From the NCBI GenBank assembly GCA_027596075.1, contig JADGJC010000011.1, positions 173,936-237,935 on the forward strand: 64,000 nucleotides of DNA, given 5' to 3'. Of this stretch, positions 11,698-21,848 are shown piece after piece; the stretch's first letter is position 1; each line of letters opens with the position of its first letter. The stretch is from Rhizophlyctis rosea (Eukaryota; Chytridiomycota; Chytridiomycetes; Rhizophlyctidales; Rhizophlyctidaceae). Below the pieces are notes generated by a model. It worked only from the letters and a program-made list of their open reading frames with translations, had not been told where the DNA came from and searched no databases. The translations under genes and the position numbers were made by a program.

Positions 11698-11982
11698 ATG
11701 ACCCACCAACCCATCAACATCATCAACCCCGCTGAGGTCGCCGCCTACACCGGTCTCTCCGTCTCCCCCTCAAAGGGCGTCCACACTGACTTTGTGAAGG
11801 TCAAGCACCACCACCACACCGACCCCAACGCGCTCAACCCAGCTGATGTTGCCGCATTTGCGGGTACTGCACACATCGCTGCTGTTGGGATTCGCACGGA
11901 TATCGGAAAGGAGCACCACAAGGCGCATAAGCCAGTTCATGTAGACTCTACTGTTCCTGTTGGGTCTTTCGCATCTTATTAG
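11698..11982 (+). CDS. Small His-rich protein with two internal repeats, unknown function
   Basis: A 94-residue single exon. The protein consists of two related units of about 40 residues: NPAEVAAYTGLSVSPSKGVHTDF followed by the KHHHHTD linker, and NPADVAAFAGTAHIAAVGIRTD followed by KEHHKAHKP. Each begins NPA[ED]VAA[YF] and ends in a histidine cluster, so the gene looks like an internal duplication. There is no signal peptide or membrane segment. The upstream TATA box, a long C/A-rich leader and strong preference for C-ending codons suggest high expression. It sits just before HSP20 on the same strand, and stress co-regulation is possible but not shown. The histidines could bind metal; that is inference. 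I do not recognise the family. Confidence 0.65.
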   Translation: MTHQPINIINPAEVAAYTGLSVSPSKGVHTDFVKVKHHHHTDPNALNPADVAAFAGTAHIAAVGIRTDIGKEHHKAHKPVHVDSTVPVGSFASY

Positions 11983-12619
11983 GAGGGATTTTGGTGACTT
12001 GAAATCGCCTGGTGCGATTGCGTTGTTTGGCGGAAATATTTGGGAATACCCGGGAATATCATGTTTTCTGTAGTAGTAATTTCATCTGTACAATAGTCAC
12101 AAGTGTATGAATACATTACCTCTTACTTCATGCTGTTATATTTGTCTTTTGAGTGACACTCCAGCACTCATCGCTTGTCAGAACCGGCAAATACCGACGA
12201 GCTGTTATAAGCACCTGTGCGACGGATATGACTTCAACAACCAACACACGTGTACGAGCGCTTTCGGACTTCTTGACAGGGAATATTCACTTGAAATTTT
12301 ATACGTCGCCACAACTTTGCTGATCCTCAAGGTGTACGGAGGTCACGCAGGGCTTAACGACAAATGTTATGTTCCCGGGAACAGAATGGACTGTACAATG
12401 TTCAATGATGCAATTGATCCAATTTCCAAAGGATTCTGGCAAGTTTTGCGCACAGCTCAGGAAATGCTAGGAAAAATGTTTGTTGCTATGTTTGTATCCG
12501 TCCAATTTGCTGATTGGCGTGAGTTCCTGTTCCGTCAGTTCTGCCCGACACAACCTCTGTCGCGGTTGGAGGCACAGCAGTATTGCGCCACATTCTGGTT
12601 GGCGCAGCAGACGCGACCA

Positions 12620-12642
12620 TTCAGGAAATCTCTCGAAAATTA
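12620..12642. promoter_or_regulatory. Heat-shock element upstream of HSP20
   Basis: Five alternating pentamer cores are in exact register: TTC-ag-GAA-at-CTC-tc-GAA-aa-TTA. Three are perfect and two have a single change from TTC. This is the arrangement bound by trimeric heat-shock factor. It lies about 75 bases before the TATA box and about 220 bases before the HSP20 start codon. Confidence 0.75.
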
Positions 12643-12715
12643 CCGACCAGTCAGGATCCAACGCGACATCTCTTCCACCAAGTCTGATGAGAGGATGCAC
12701 GAGGGCATTGATGGA

Positions 12716-12725
12716 GTATATATAG
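12716..12725 (+). promoter_or_regulatory. TATA box of HSP20
   Basis: GTATATATAG, a full TATATATA core, lies 137 bases before the HSP20 start and downstream of the heat-shock element. The leader that follows is A/C-rich with a CAACAACAACAA run. Confidence 0.7.
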
Positions 12726-12862
12726 GGTCGTGGGTCTTGAATGAGTCTCATCTGCACTCAACAACTCAAATCATTTCAAACAAGCAACTCCTCAACGCCA
12801 ACGCATCACTCCAACAACAACAACAAACCCTAAGCACGTCCTTATTGTGAACTGATTTAAAA

Positions 12863-13426
12863 ATGTCTCTCTTCGGCGACTTCTTCCGTGACCCCTTCTT
12901 CCGCGACCCCTTTGACGATCACTTTGCTCGCCGCCTTGATGCCCTCTTCACTCCACCTGACTTCCACAACCACCCCGCCACCCTCCTCATCGGCGAGGCA
13001 GCTCCAACCGACACCAACGCCCAACCCCAGCACTCCCAAAACCAACAATCCAACCAAGTAACTACCACCAACCCACAAACCACCTGGCAGTCCCTCTTTC
13101 GTGCCCCGCGTCTCGACGTCTCCTCCCAAGACACAACCTACACCATCAAAGTCGACCTCCCCGGCATCGAAAAGGACAAAATTGACATCCACGTGGAGGA
13201 AGGCAACGTCCTCTCCATCTCCGGTGACCGTTCGGAAGAGAGAGAGGAGCAGAATGAGCAGTTTTACAGGAAGGAGCGATCGTATGGGAAGTTTGAGAGG
13301 AGGGTGAGGTTGCCGGCTGATGCTAGGTTGGAGGAAGCGACTGCGCAGATGGAGAATGGGGTTTTGAGTTTGAAGGTGCCGAAGGTGGAGAAGCAGGAGG
13401 AGCGTCGGAAGATTAGCATTGCCTAA
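12863..13426 (+). CDS. Small heat-shock protein HSP20 (alpha-crystallin family)
   Basis: A single-exon 187-residue protein. Residues 1-70 are a variable N-terminal arm rich in Phe and Asp (FFRDPFFRDPFDDHF) followed by a Gln/Asn linker. The alpha-crystallin domain spans about residues 75-180: it opens RAPRLDVSSQDTTYTIKVDLPGI, has the EEREEQNEQFYRKERSYG loop, and closes with the signature ENGVLSLKVPK. The C-terminal ISI is the I-x-I motif that docks neighbouring dimers during oligomer assembly. It is an ATP-independent holdase, cytosolic because no targeting sequence is seen. The absence of introns is usual for heat-shock genes and fits the element and TATA box upstream. Confidence 0.95.
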   Translation: MSLFGDFFRDPFFRDPFDDHFARRLDALFTPPDFHNHPATLLIGEAAPTDTNAQPQHSQNQQSNQVTTTNPQTTWQSLFRAPRLDVSSQDTTYTIKVDLPGIEKDKIDIHVEEGNVLSISGDRSEEREEQNEQFYRKERSYGKFERRVRLPADARLEEATAQMENGVLSLKVPKVEKQEERRKISIA

Positions 13427-13701
13427 TGGGAACTGTAAGGATAATGCAGGATAGGCCTTTAGTAGTATACCTTCAACAGCATTTCTGCGGCACGGAAGTA
13501 GAGGCTGTTTGTGCGGACGATGTAAACTCCTTGTAAATAGCAATTGTATTTCCATCCTGTATGAACTTGAATATATTTTTCCATCCAAACCAGTGTGTGC
13601 ATGGTGAGGGAGCGCTACAATACAATATAAGATACAGTTCAGATAATGCACGATGAAGCAATATGGTACATGGACATCAAAAACGATTGTATACGTGATA
13701 T

Positions 13702-15627
13702 TCAGACGGGCTCCCTCCCAACATCATCCACCACCACCTGATCTACAAGATCATTCCCCGCTCGTGACTTCCTCAAACTGGATCTGAATGCAACGGCTGC
13801 GTAGAGTATGATAGTCACCGCCGTGAACCCGGATGCAGATCGGAACATGATATGGTACCCAAACTTCCTTGCCAATACTCCACCCACCACACCACCAATG
13901 CCTGGTCCCAAACCTTGATACATCCCAGTGATAAGACCCTACACGGACCATGATAATGACTGCCAATGAGCACATGTACGCACAGGGACAGAAACAGCAC
14001 ATGTCCTTACCTGCGCAGTACTCTTCATCCCAACCGGTGCAACATCATTCGCATAATTCACAGCCGCGACCCACATCGACGAAAACGAAAATCCATGCAA
14101 CATCTCCACCGCCAACACCCACCACGCCGTCCGTTCCGTCAAGAACGTATACGCCAACGACCGCACCGTCATTCCCATTCCAGCAACAAGAATTGCCATC
14201 CGCTTCCCTAGATAGCTAAACATCTGTTTGGACCCAAAGAAAAAGGGCAGCTCGATGAGAATGTCGAAAACTCCTACGAGACCTAACATGGTGTTCGATG
14301 CGTTTAGGACGGTGGATGTGTAGAGCCATGCGAAGGAACTGCAGACGGTGAAGGCGGTGCCGAGAGCTGCCATGGCGAATAGGAAGGCGATGAAATCTGG
14401 ATCTAGGACCCATTTGTATGAATGCCAGCCAATGTTGCCTTTCAAGACTTCTCGCGAGATGATGGATGCTTGTTGAGAAGAACGGATTGTGGCCGTCATG
14501 CTCCTGCGCGGGGTGATGTGATCTGCGGGCGGGACTGTGGGATCGTCTTTGACCGTGAGTGGATCTTTGAAGTCGATGTGTAAAGTCTCAGATGGCGAGT
14601 ATGCTGGCGGCTCTTCTGGCATGGGAACGAGACGGCTGAAGATTCCCGCACTGATAGCCAAACCCAGAGCGAAAGCTGTTTGCACGGCTAACGAGACCAC
14701 TGCAAGTGGGGTGGCAACATGGTCCAACACTCCATTGGTCAGCATGTACGCGGCACCACAACTTACAGCTGCCCAAAGGCGCTGACGACCGTAACTTTTG
14801 AGAAAGGATTCACCACCTGCGGGTCAGTCCGGATCGCTCAAAGCGGCGAAAGCCTGTGAATACGTCAGATACTGCTACTCACAATTCTTTCTGGCCTCTG
14901 AGCAGCGTCAACGTCATCGCATCCAACATAGGCATCGATGGCGTAATGAAGATAAAACTAACGGATGCAACCACCAATGCAAGGCCAAAGGCGCAATTGG
15001 GCACTAAGAGTATCCATGTCATCAGCGCGCCCTACAATGAATCAACCGAGTCAGTGCATCCATCAAAACATCATCATTACATCCGCCATTACCAAAAGTG
15101 GCAACACTGCCATGAAGATTCGGGGTCTTTGGGTATAATCTGCAGCCGATGTCCATAATGGTGCGGTGATCATGGCCAAGAATGGTGGGACGGCACCCAA
15201 AATGCCGATCTGGGTGCTGTTGAAATGAAGGTATTTCTCATAGATCAAAGGCAGGAAGAAAGTCTACATCCGATGTGAATGGCGAGTTGAAGGATCATTG
15301 TTGAGTATCAGCATCCAGTGCATGAAGGCGAGGCAGAAGAGAGATGTCACATAAGCTTACCTGTGCAATTGGAGGCCCCGAAAAGAAATACAAAACCTTC
15401 AATCCGGTGTATTCCAACAACGTTGGTGCATCTCTAGGCGGAAGAGCATGGATTTGTGGTATACTATGAACGCTATGCGCGGATGTAGCGAATTCGGAGC
15501 GTTTTGAGTCACCGGCGGTAGATCGTCGAGATAGGGCTGGGGATTGTAAGGGAGATACTTTTGGAGAGTCGATTGTTATGCTGGCAGCGTCCAGTGAGGG
15601 GCGAAAGTTGGTTTTGGAGTCCGGCAT
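13702..15627 (-). CDS. MFS transporter, MFSD6-like (MFS_1_like family)
   Basis: Exons on the minus strand: 15361-15627, about 15081-15263, 14883-15031, 14011-14816 and 13702-13938; roughly 545 residues starting MPDSKTNFRP. The N-terminal tail is Ser/Pro-rich. Conserved MFSD6-type blocks follow: GPPIAQTFFLPLIYEKYL, NSTQIGILGAVPPFLAM, MPMLDAMTLTLL, then KSYGRQRLWAAVSCGAAYM. The family usually has a YGR-x-RLW motif there. In the second half, FSSMWVAAVNYANDVAP and GLITGMYQGLGPGIGGVVGG match the family's glycine-rich helix. About twelve membrane segments are expected; a large loop of some 90 residues separates the halves. Substrate unknown. Oddity: the exon 3-4 join is off by one base, and an in-frame TGA lies just upstream of the only usable acceptor. 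Confidence 0.8.
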
Positions 15628-15970
15628 TTCGAGATGTCCAACACCCTATGCCGGAGTTTGTGGGAATGGAGGTGTGGCGGCAGGAATGTCCGATCAGGCC
15701 ATGAACCGATATTCTGGACTGAAGGTTTTCGAAGGGATCTGACATGAGGAGACCATCTTTATTCTCCGGATACGAGCCATTGTTGCTTTTGACAGGGTAT
15801 GACCTGCAAGTGCGTCCATGTTTGATTGGCGGCATGGATGGCATTCGCAAAGCTTTTTCAGTTGGGGGTCGTTCATGATAATGTTTTTTTCCCCAGGGGA
15901 TGTGGAACATGGGAATTTTTCTGTAAGACCCGTGATGGCTTTCTTTGGGATTCGGAGGGCCAACCCCTAA
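15628..15970. other. Intergenic, 5' flank of MFS gene
   Basis: Nothing supported in this stretch. It ends with the TAA target-site copy (15968-15970) of the element described next. Confidence 0.4.
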
Positions 15971-16286
15971 GAGCATCTACAGCTTGGGCTGCGCAGACGT
16001 GGCACGGTCAAAAAAATCGAATGTGCAGGTTTTTGCCGAATTGATTCTATCCGGCTGGATGAGGCATGCTCTGAATTTAGGTCACGGCTGTCACCTGATC
16101 GGCGCAGATGGAGGCACAGTATTACAAAAGTGGGGTACTGTGCCTCCATCTGGGCTGATCAGGAGACTGCTTAGCTAAATCGCGCTCAGGCTCAACCCAG
16201 CCGGGTAGAAATCAATTCGGCAGTTTTATGCAAAATCAAACCGGCTAACTGTGCCACGTCTGCGCAGCCCAACGCTGTAGATGCTC
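15971..16286. mobile_element. Fold-back MITE with TAA target-site duplication, PIF/Harbinger-like
   Basis: The left end starts GAGCATCTACAGC and the right end finishes GCTGTAGATGCTC, giving inverted termini. The next 25 bases (TTGGGCTGCGCAGACGTGGCAC) also match in inverted orientation with one indel. The match continues, with divergence, to the centre: GCCGAATTGATT in the left arm pairs with AATCAATTCGGC in the right, and CAGATGGAGGCACAGTA at 16111-16127 pairs with TACTGTGCCTCCATCTG. The whole 316 bp is therefore close to one long hairpin. TAA flanks both sides (15968-15970 and 16287-16289), the three-base duplication typical of PIF/Harbinger insertion. There is no transposase, so it is non-autonomous. 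Confidence 0.8.
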
Positions 16287-16289
16287 TAA

Positions 16290-17015
16290 GAACGCGTCGT
16301 TTCAGAGGCGAAGCAAAATGAAGACACATGCCGGTTCAATGTTCGCCCTGCTTACTATCCTAACGCCCTTGCTAGTCCTGCAGGGTTTGCATAGTAGCGC
16401 AGTATATCGACCCGAATGAAAGGGGACCACGTTTCAATAAAGAAAAAATTGAAAGATAACCCAGTGAAGAATGCAATCAGGCGTTTGCACATTGGACTGA
16501 AGTGACCGACCAGCAGGCGGTTGAACCGGCACAAACATTCAAAGCGTGAAGTGGCACAGCCGCCTTTACCCATGAGGACCCTTCCATACAGACCTGTTCC
16601 ATCTATTTGAACATCTTGCTCAAAGCGTGGACATTCATGCTGGAGATTCGACTTGCGAACTATCTACATCGCGCATATTCAAAAGTATCTTACGCACTGA
16701 CCATAGCACGCAAAAGGCGAGAATGAAGTTCATCAACGAAACTTGGTCCAGGTGTATATTGTGTTTCGCAGCCGATGGGGCCACGGAATTCGGAGCGCAG
16801 AAGAAAGTTATTACATGTAGATTGCAGTCTACCCACACCGTTCTTCCAACACGATAGGTCCCAGAAAACTTCTGCGAACCAGCGCAGAAGCCTAGAACCC
16901 AAAGAACGGGAACCACCACAAGTCACTACCCTATCCTACATACATTTGTACATGACTATATAACAACCGCTCACAGTCGTAGCATGACCGAGAAGAGCAG
17001 GAAATACGTCAGCGT
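16290..17015. other. Intergenic between MITE and LPMO gene; nothing supported
   Basis: Short open frames occur on both strands (for example 16635-16926), but none has a domain, splice sites or codon preference. Confidence 0.4.
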
Positions 17016-17993
17016 TTACAAGCACTGAGAGTAGTATTGGTTGGACGACTTGCAAGTAGATCCGGATTGGCAGCAAGTAGGACCGGTGAAGCCTTGACCA
17101 CCACATTGGGCGTACTTGGCAGCGCAGGAACCGCCGCTAGACCCGCCGTTGGTAGTGGACGCACGAGTGGTAGTTTGACCGCCAGTGTTGCCGCCGGTGC
17201 TTCCACCAGAAGAGCCACCAATGGAAGCGACGGAGGGTCCGGGAACGGTGTAAGACCCACCACCGTAGAGGTTGTAGTGAATGCCGGGGTCAGTGCGCTT
17301 GTAAGCACCAGGGAACTGAACAGTCGGGGACCCAGTACCAGTGCCAGAGCCCGTCACCGTAATAGCCAAGCAGTGGACGTAAACTTGGACACCACGAGTA
17401 GTCGAGGAGCTCCACACGGTGTCAGCTTCGTGGAGGGTGATGAGCTCGGTGCGGAGATCGTATTGTCCGGGAGCGAGGTTGGAGGGAATGGTGAAGGAGA
17501 GTTTACCCCTGTTGGAGATGACCTTGTCGACACACCATGGGCCTTGAGATCCGTCTTGGAAGATTTTGAACCATTGGTTTGCGCCGGCTTTGCTTAGGTA
17601 GGCGAGGCAGGGACCTTTGTGGGAGGAGGCGATGATGTCGTCGCTGGAGGAGCGGGCATCGTGGTGCTGGGCGATGGAAGAATATTAGTTATTTTGGATA
17701 GCAAGGGAATCTCACTTTGGTGGGTAGTTACGTACCCACTCGACAGTGATGGTAGCTCCGGCGGGAACGCTGCAGGACTTGGACGCTTGGGAGTTGGCGG
17801 ATCCGGCACCGCAGCGGATGTCGTTGGACTCGACGTCCTTCACGGGGTAGTTACGGGGTGAAGAGTAAGGGCGGATGCAAACACCATCTCCTTGGTCGAC
17901 GCCGTTGATGTAGAAGTTGGAAATGTAGGCGTGCCCGAAGACGGAGGGGGCAGCGGCCAGGAGACCAGTAGCGAGGGCGAGGAGCTTCAACAT
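17016..17993 (-). CDS. AA9 lytic polysaccharide monooxygenase with C-terminal CBM1
   Basis: Two exons (17736-17993 and 17016-17666) joined in phase give 302 residues. Residues 1-20 are a signal peptide ending SVFG, so the mature protein starts with His21, the first copper ligand of the histidine brace. The second brace ligand is His102 ([13 protein letters not shown]). The family tyrosine and the preceding Gln lie in RGVQVYVHC, and the active-site His in LITLHEAD. The conserved [17 protein letters not shown] block ends the catalytic domain. A Gly/Ser/Thr linker leads to a CBM1 in the last 36 residues ([15 protein letters not shown] to YYSQCL). The enzyme cleaves crystalline cellulose oxidatively outside the cell. 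In the 69-base intron the donor directly follows the EW codons. A TATA box lies upstream at 18079. Confidence 0.95.
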
Positions 17994-18078
17994 TTTGGAA
18001 GGTATAGGATGTGTGGGATGGATTGGTGGAGGTGTGGCAGTGGATTGGAATTGATGATGGTGAGGGGCGATGGCCGCA

Positions 18079-18084
18079 TTTATA
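18079..18084 (-). promoter_or_regulatory. TATA box of the AA9 LPMO gene
   Basis: TTTATA on the plus strand (TATAAA on the coding strand) lies 86 bases before the start codon at 17993. Confidence 0.55.
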
Positions 18085-19426
18085 CGGAAATTGGCCGCAA
18101 ATGAGGTATTTTGACTTTCAGACTTTCAACTCCAGCTTACAGTCGCCGCGCGTGCGTCATGATAGACACTTGCACCACATGCTACTATAACACCCCACTC
18201 CCTTCATGCTTATCCGAAAAACTCTGGCACACCGTGTTACACCTCCATTGGAGAATGAGTCTCCATCCCTCCATACCAACACCTCCACTTTTCGGTTGCC
18301 CCATCAAGGTCACGAACAACAGCCGCGCACCTTGCCTCCACCAACTCGGCAACCATCAGAGCCCACATCACTCAACCGCACCCCAAATTCATCCGAATTC
18401 GGTTCTTCCAACTATTTTGGACAGTCGCAAGACACCCCAACATCCGCGCCCGCCACTCCTCGTTCGATTCCAACCTCCAAATTGGCACCACATCTTCCAT
18501 CGTGGTTGTGGCGAATCTAAAAACCGGAGGGATGCAGTTCATGCGCCGCTTGGGGGCGTTTCCGTTCACCTTGACAAAAAAAGTGTAAAGACACATCTGC
18601 CCAGTTGGTAGACACTTTTTAGAAGGGAAGGTTGCCAGGCTGCGTGGATACCCCGCAAGTTGCAGTGGCAGCATTTTCCCAGTCTATTTGAATGGTGAGT
18701 TGCCATGCCCCGGTCCTGCTCGTGGCAAACGGCAGAATCTCTCCCACTTTCAAGGAAAGAGCCGCTTTCCATTAGGGAATGGCTACCACCAACATGACAT
18801 TGCGGTGCATTCCATGCGCGAATTTCGCTGTGCGTGAAGCTTCAAGCCACTCTGGTGCGCTGTCACCTTGAAACCTACTCCGCGTAAAATTTTATCTAAT
18901 TTGGAAAGAGGTGGCGGTTGGTTCCGAGAATTGGGATATGGGTGTGTGATGCATTGTGTGTCACGGGGTCGTACGTAAGCATTTTATAAGCCAATTTTAC
19001 CATCTTTGCACCAAAGCCAATGTTTGTTTATTTATTTACGGGAACCTCGTTCTTCAGGGGGCAGCAGGAAAGGTGAGAAACCATGTGAAACGTGTGCATA
19101 TCACAACATATGGAATAACATATACAATCAAGTTGGTATTTGCAAAAAGCTGTAACGTTCTGTCAAGGCGTAAAGAAGTGCGCTTCCTATCACCGCACTT
19201 CAATCACAGGCTCCCACGAATACATCAAAGAGATGATGACCGCAAGATGATCTTCGACTGTATACTACAAACCGCACTTATTCTGAGATCTACGACTACG
19301 TCAACCGCAACTTAAACTACGTACATGCATCCCACACGAAAAGACATCAAGGACAGGTTTTGCAACTCCGAATTGCTATCCCCAGTGTCCCATTATCCTA
19401 TACCTATTATCATCGCACCAACCCGT
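18085..19426. other. Intergenic; no supported gene
   Basis: About 1.3 kb between the LPMO promoter and the end of the copper-protein gene. A 166-residue open frame at 18111-18611 is Pro/His/Ser-rich without recognisable domain and lies where the LPMO control region should be. I treat it as non-coding. Confidence 0.45.
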
Positions 19427-20207
19427 TCAGAGGAACCCGTGCAAAAGGAGAGCCACTCCCCCCAAGATGACGGCGCCAGATCCCACCATCCTGCCAGTGT
19501 CGCCTGAATGGGGAGTCGGCGAGGCGGTGGTCGAGTTTGTTGTGGCGTCAGTTGTGTTAGTAGGGGCGACCGTAGAAGCGTTGGAGCCGGCGGTTGGCAT
19601 CGGCATTGGCATTGACATTGACATTGTGTGGGAGGCCGTTGGCATAGGTGCTGCGCCGGAGGCAGTGGAAGATGTGGGGGAGCCGGTCGCCAATTTGACG
19701 ATGACGTTGCCTTGCATGCCGTTTTTGCAGTGCGCGCCGACGTCCTGTTAGGAGTACGAAAAAGTTTGGACTGGTGAGTGCAAAGGTCTTCGCACCAATC
19801 ATTACGCGAATCAGGGGGATTCAAAGACATACACAGAAGTACTCGAAGGTACCCGCGGTCATGAAGGTCTTGCTGTACGTTCCGGTGGCCAGGTCGCCAG
19901 AGTTGAGGAACGCGTTGGCTTCGGCCTTGCAGTCCCCGGCTTTGGCTTGCGAGGTGACACTGTGTTGCGATGCAAAGTTCCAGGTGACGGAGTCGCCGAC
20001 CTATGATGAAGAATACGGGACGCAGGGTTGATACCATGGCCTAAAGTTTTGAAAGTGCCTCTCACGAACAACGATAATACCCACATTGATCGTCAAAGTT
20101 GCCGGGTCGTACTTCAGGCCGCCTTGCCCGACTTGGACGGTGTGTTCAGCAGCCCAAGCGGAGGCGAGCAGGACGAGGAGGGCGGATGGCACAAGGATTG
20201 AGCGCAT
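19427..20207 (-). CDS. Secreted blue copper protein (cupredoxin), GPI-anchored
   Basis: Three exons (20085-20207, 19833-20000, 19427-19744), in phase, give 202 residues. Residues 1-19 are a signal peptide ending AWA. The cupredoxin domain follows with type-1 copper ligands His54 (FASQHSV), Cys97 (FEYFC), His102 (GAHC) and Met107 (KNGMQGNVIV). The TINVGDSVTWNF strand and the CxxxxHxxxxM spacing are diagnostic of plastocyanin-like fungal proteins. After residue 115 comes a Ser/Thr/Pro/Met-rich stretch with a short MSMSMPMPMPT repeat, then a C-terminal hydrophobic segment (AVILGGVALLLHGFL) fitting a GPI-anchor signal. The likely role is electron transfer or copper binding at the cell surface. 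It is the next gene upstream of the AA9 enzyme, on the same strand. Confidence 0.9.
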
Positions 20208-21066
20208 GGTGTCGTTTTGATCGTTGACAGTAGAGTGAATGCCGATGTATCAAGAGGCGCAAAGAGCTGAAGACGTGCAACAAGAGGTATAAAAGCTTTT
20301 AAAAACACCTTTACACGAAGGTGTAGGTTTCTGATATATTTTAGGATGATGAGAGTCGAAAGAGAAGCAAGGTGGGGGTTGAACAGTTCCGTCTTTTCCC
20401 ACACCCCTTCGCCTGGGCCCGTTCCACCATTACACAACCGCGGAGGGACACAACCGCGGGAGTGTGGGAATCTTCCAAAAAGAACAAAAGAAGCGCCCTG
20501 TGCAGTGTTTGTAAGCCCATTGTACAACGCACACTGACATGAAAACGGCAATATGACGCGCCACAGGAATGTCTCCATGTTCCTCCGTTCCTCCTTTCTA
20601 AGCCACCAGTACGATGTTGTTTACCGATGCGCCCGTGCCACCACAATCCCGTCAAATGAAGGGATGCCCCCTTCCTGTAAGGATTGACATGGCTAGGTAT
20701 GCAGGTATCAAAAAACATTGATAGGAGACTGGGTGTAAGAAACGAAGATGGTTCGGAGATTGAGTTGACTGAGATCGACATTGAGAGCATCCGCTAGCTA
20801 CGGCATGTCAATATACACCCTTTTCCAGATGCGGGTAGCTGATTTTAGTGACGGAATGAAGTAGAAATGTGCAAAGTTTCAGATGACAGATGACGCAATG
20901 GTTTCGAATGGGCTTTGAGCTTTCCCATGTAAAAACCTGAAACATAAAACCTGATGGATCACGTATATGAAGGAAAGTCTTTCCCGCTGATCGTGGACGC
21001 ATTGACTTTTGGTCTTTCAATAACGGTATGCTCGGTTGACAGCCGAAGAAGTAACTATCTAAGGTC
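20208..21066. other. Intergenic, upstream of copper-protein gene; nothing supported
   Basis: No gene found. Overlapping minus-strand frames (20114-20578, 20341-20790) have no domain content. Confidence 0.4.
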
Positions 21067-21160
21067 CACGTACAGAAGCGAGACATTAACTAACCTTCCA
21101 CTACAAGAGTAAGAACGTACAGAAGCGAGACATTAACTAACCTTCCACTACAAGAATAAG
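21067..21160. repeat. 47-bp tandem duplication
   Basis: The unit ACGTACAGAAGCGAGACATT... occurs at 21067-21113 and again at 21114-21160 with one difference (AGAGTAAGA versus AGAATAAGA). It is a recent local duplication upstream of the small plus-strand ORF. Confidence 0.9.
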
Positions 21161-21290
21161 AGTCGCCGTTTGATGCGTTGTGTTTGCCATGGCTTGACTG
21201 ACACACTTTCCAAGGAACAAAAGGCAAATATTGATTTGGTATCTCCGGTCCATTACTATCCAAAACAATCGACCAATTCGTCATCCAACG

Positions 21291-21584
21291 ATGCGTCCCA
21301 TTGTCATGAAAGTTACAGAGTCAGCTACCGGTCGCCCACTCTCCACCGCATCGCCCTCCCACAGACTCCCCTCCGAGAAACTCACTTATGAAGGCTCTTC
21401 CTCTACGAGTCCCGCGTCAAATGAGAAAGACTGCACAGGACACGATGATACTGGAACTAGTGACAGCAATACGGAAGCTCCGGAATTTTTGAATGCGGAA
21501 GATCCAGGGTGGGCTGTAGTGGTTGCTAGGAAGAAGCCAAAAACTGAGGTGGAAGTCCTGCCGGTCCGTCCTGGTAAAAAGTAG
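21291..21584 (+). CDS. Small hypothetical protein (97 residues)
   Basis: An open frame starting MRPIVMKVTESATG and ending LPVRPGKK. It is hydrophilic, Ser/Thr/Glu-rich in the middle (residues 30-70), and has the ordered-looking segment EDPGWAVVVARKKPK near the C-terminus. No signal or membrane segment. I do not recognise it. The Trp-containing segment and normal amino-acid mix argue weakly for coding; no TATA or splice evidence decides it. Confidence 0.4.
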   Translation: MRPIVMKVTESATGRPLSTASPSHRLPSEKLTYEGSSSTSPASNEKDCTGHDDTGTSDSNTEAPEFLNAEDPGWAVVVARKKPKTEVEVLPVRPGKK

Positions 21585-21848
21585 ATCATGATGTGGGCGA
21601 GACATAGGTTTCTTGGGGAAGTACTGCATGTATGTATTTGTTATCCTGTATCAACGTCGCTTCCTGAGCGACCTCTTCATGGTCCATGCCGCTTCACAAT
21701 GACCTCTTCAGTGTATGGCAGCAATATCTCCCACTCAGATTCTCCACCCTTTCAGAATCCTTCACATCATACATTGTTTTGACACCGTACTAAACATGAA
21801 TCAGTCGAACCCCTCCCATCCCTTATTACGGTGCTGTCAGTACTCCAC

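Noticed and set aside
12107..12850. 247-residue plus-strand open frame upstream of HSP20
   Set aside because: It runs through the heat-shock element, the TATA box and the leader of HSP20, has no domain and ends just before the HSP20 start. Best explained as chance.
12857..13651. 264-residue minus-strand frame over HSP20
   Set aside because: It is a shadow of the strongly biased HSP20 coding strand.
18111..18611. 166-residue frame upstream of the LPMO
   Set aside because: Low-complexity Pro/His/Ser composition, no domain, and it occupies the LPMO promoter.
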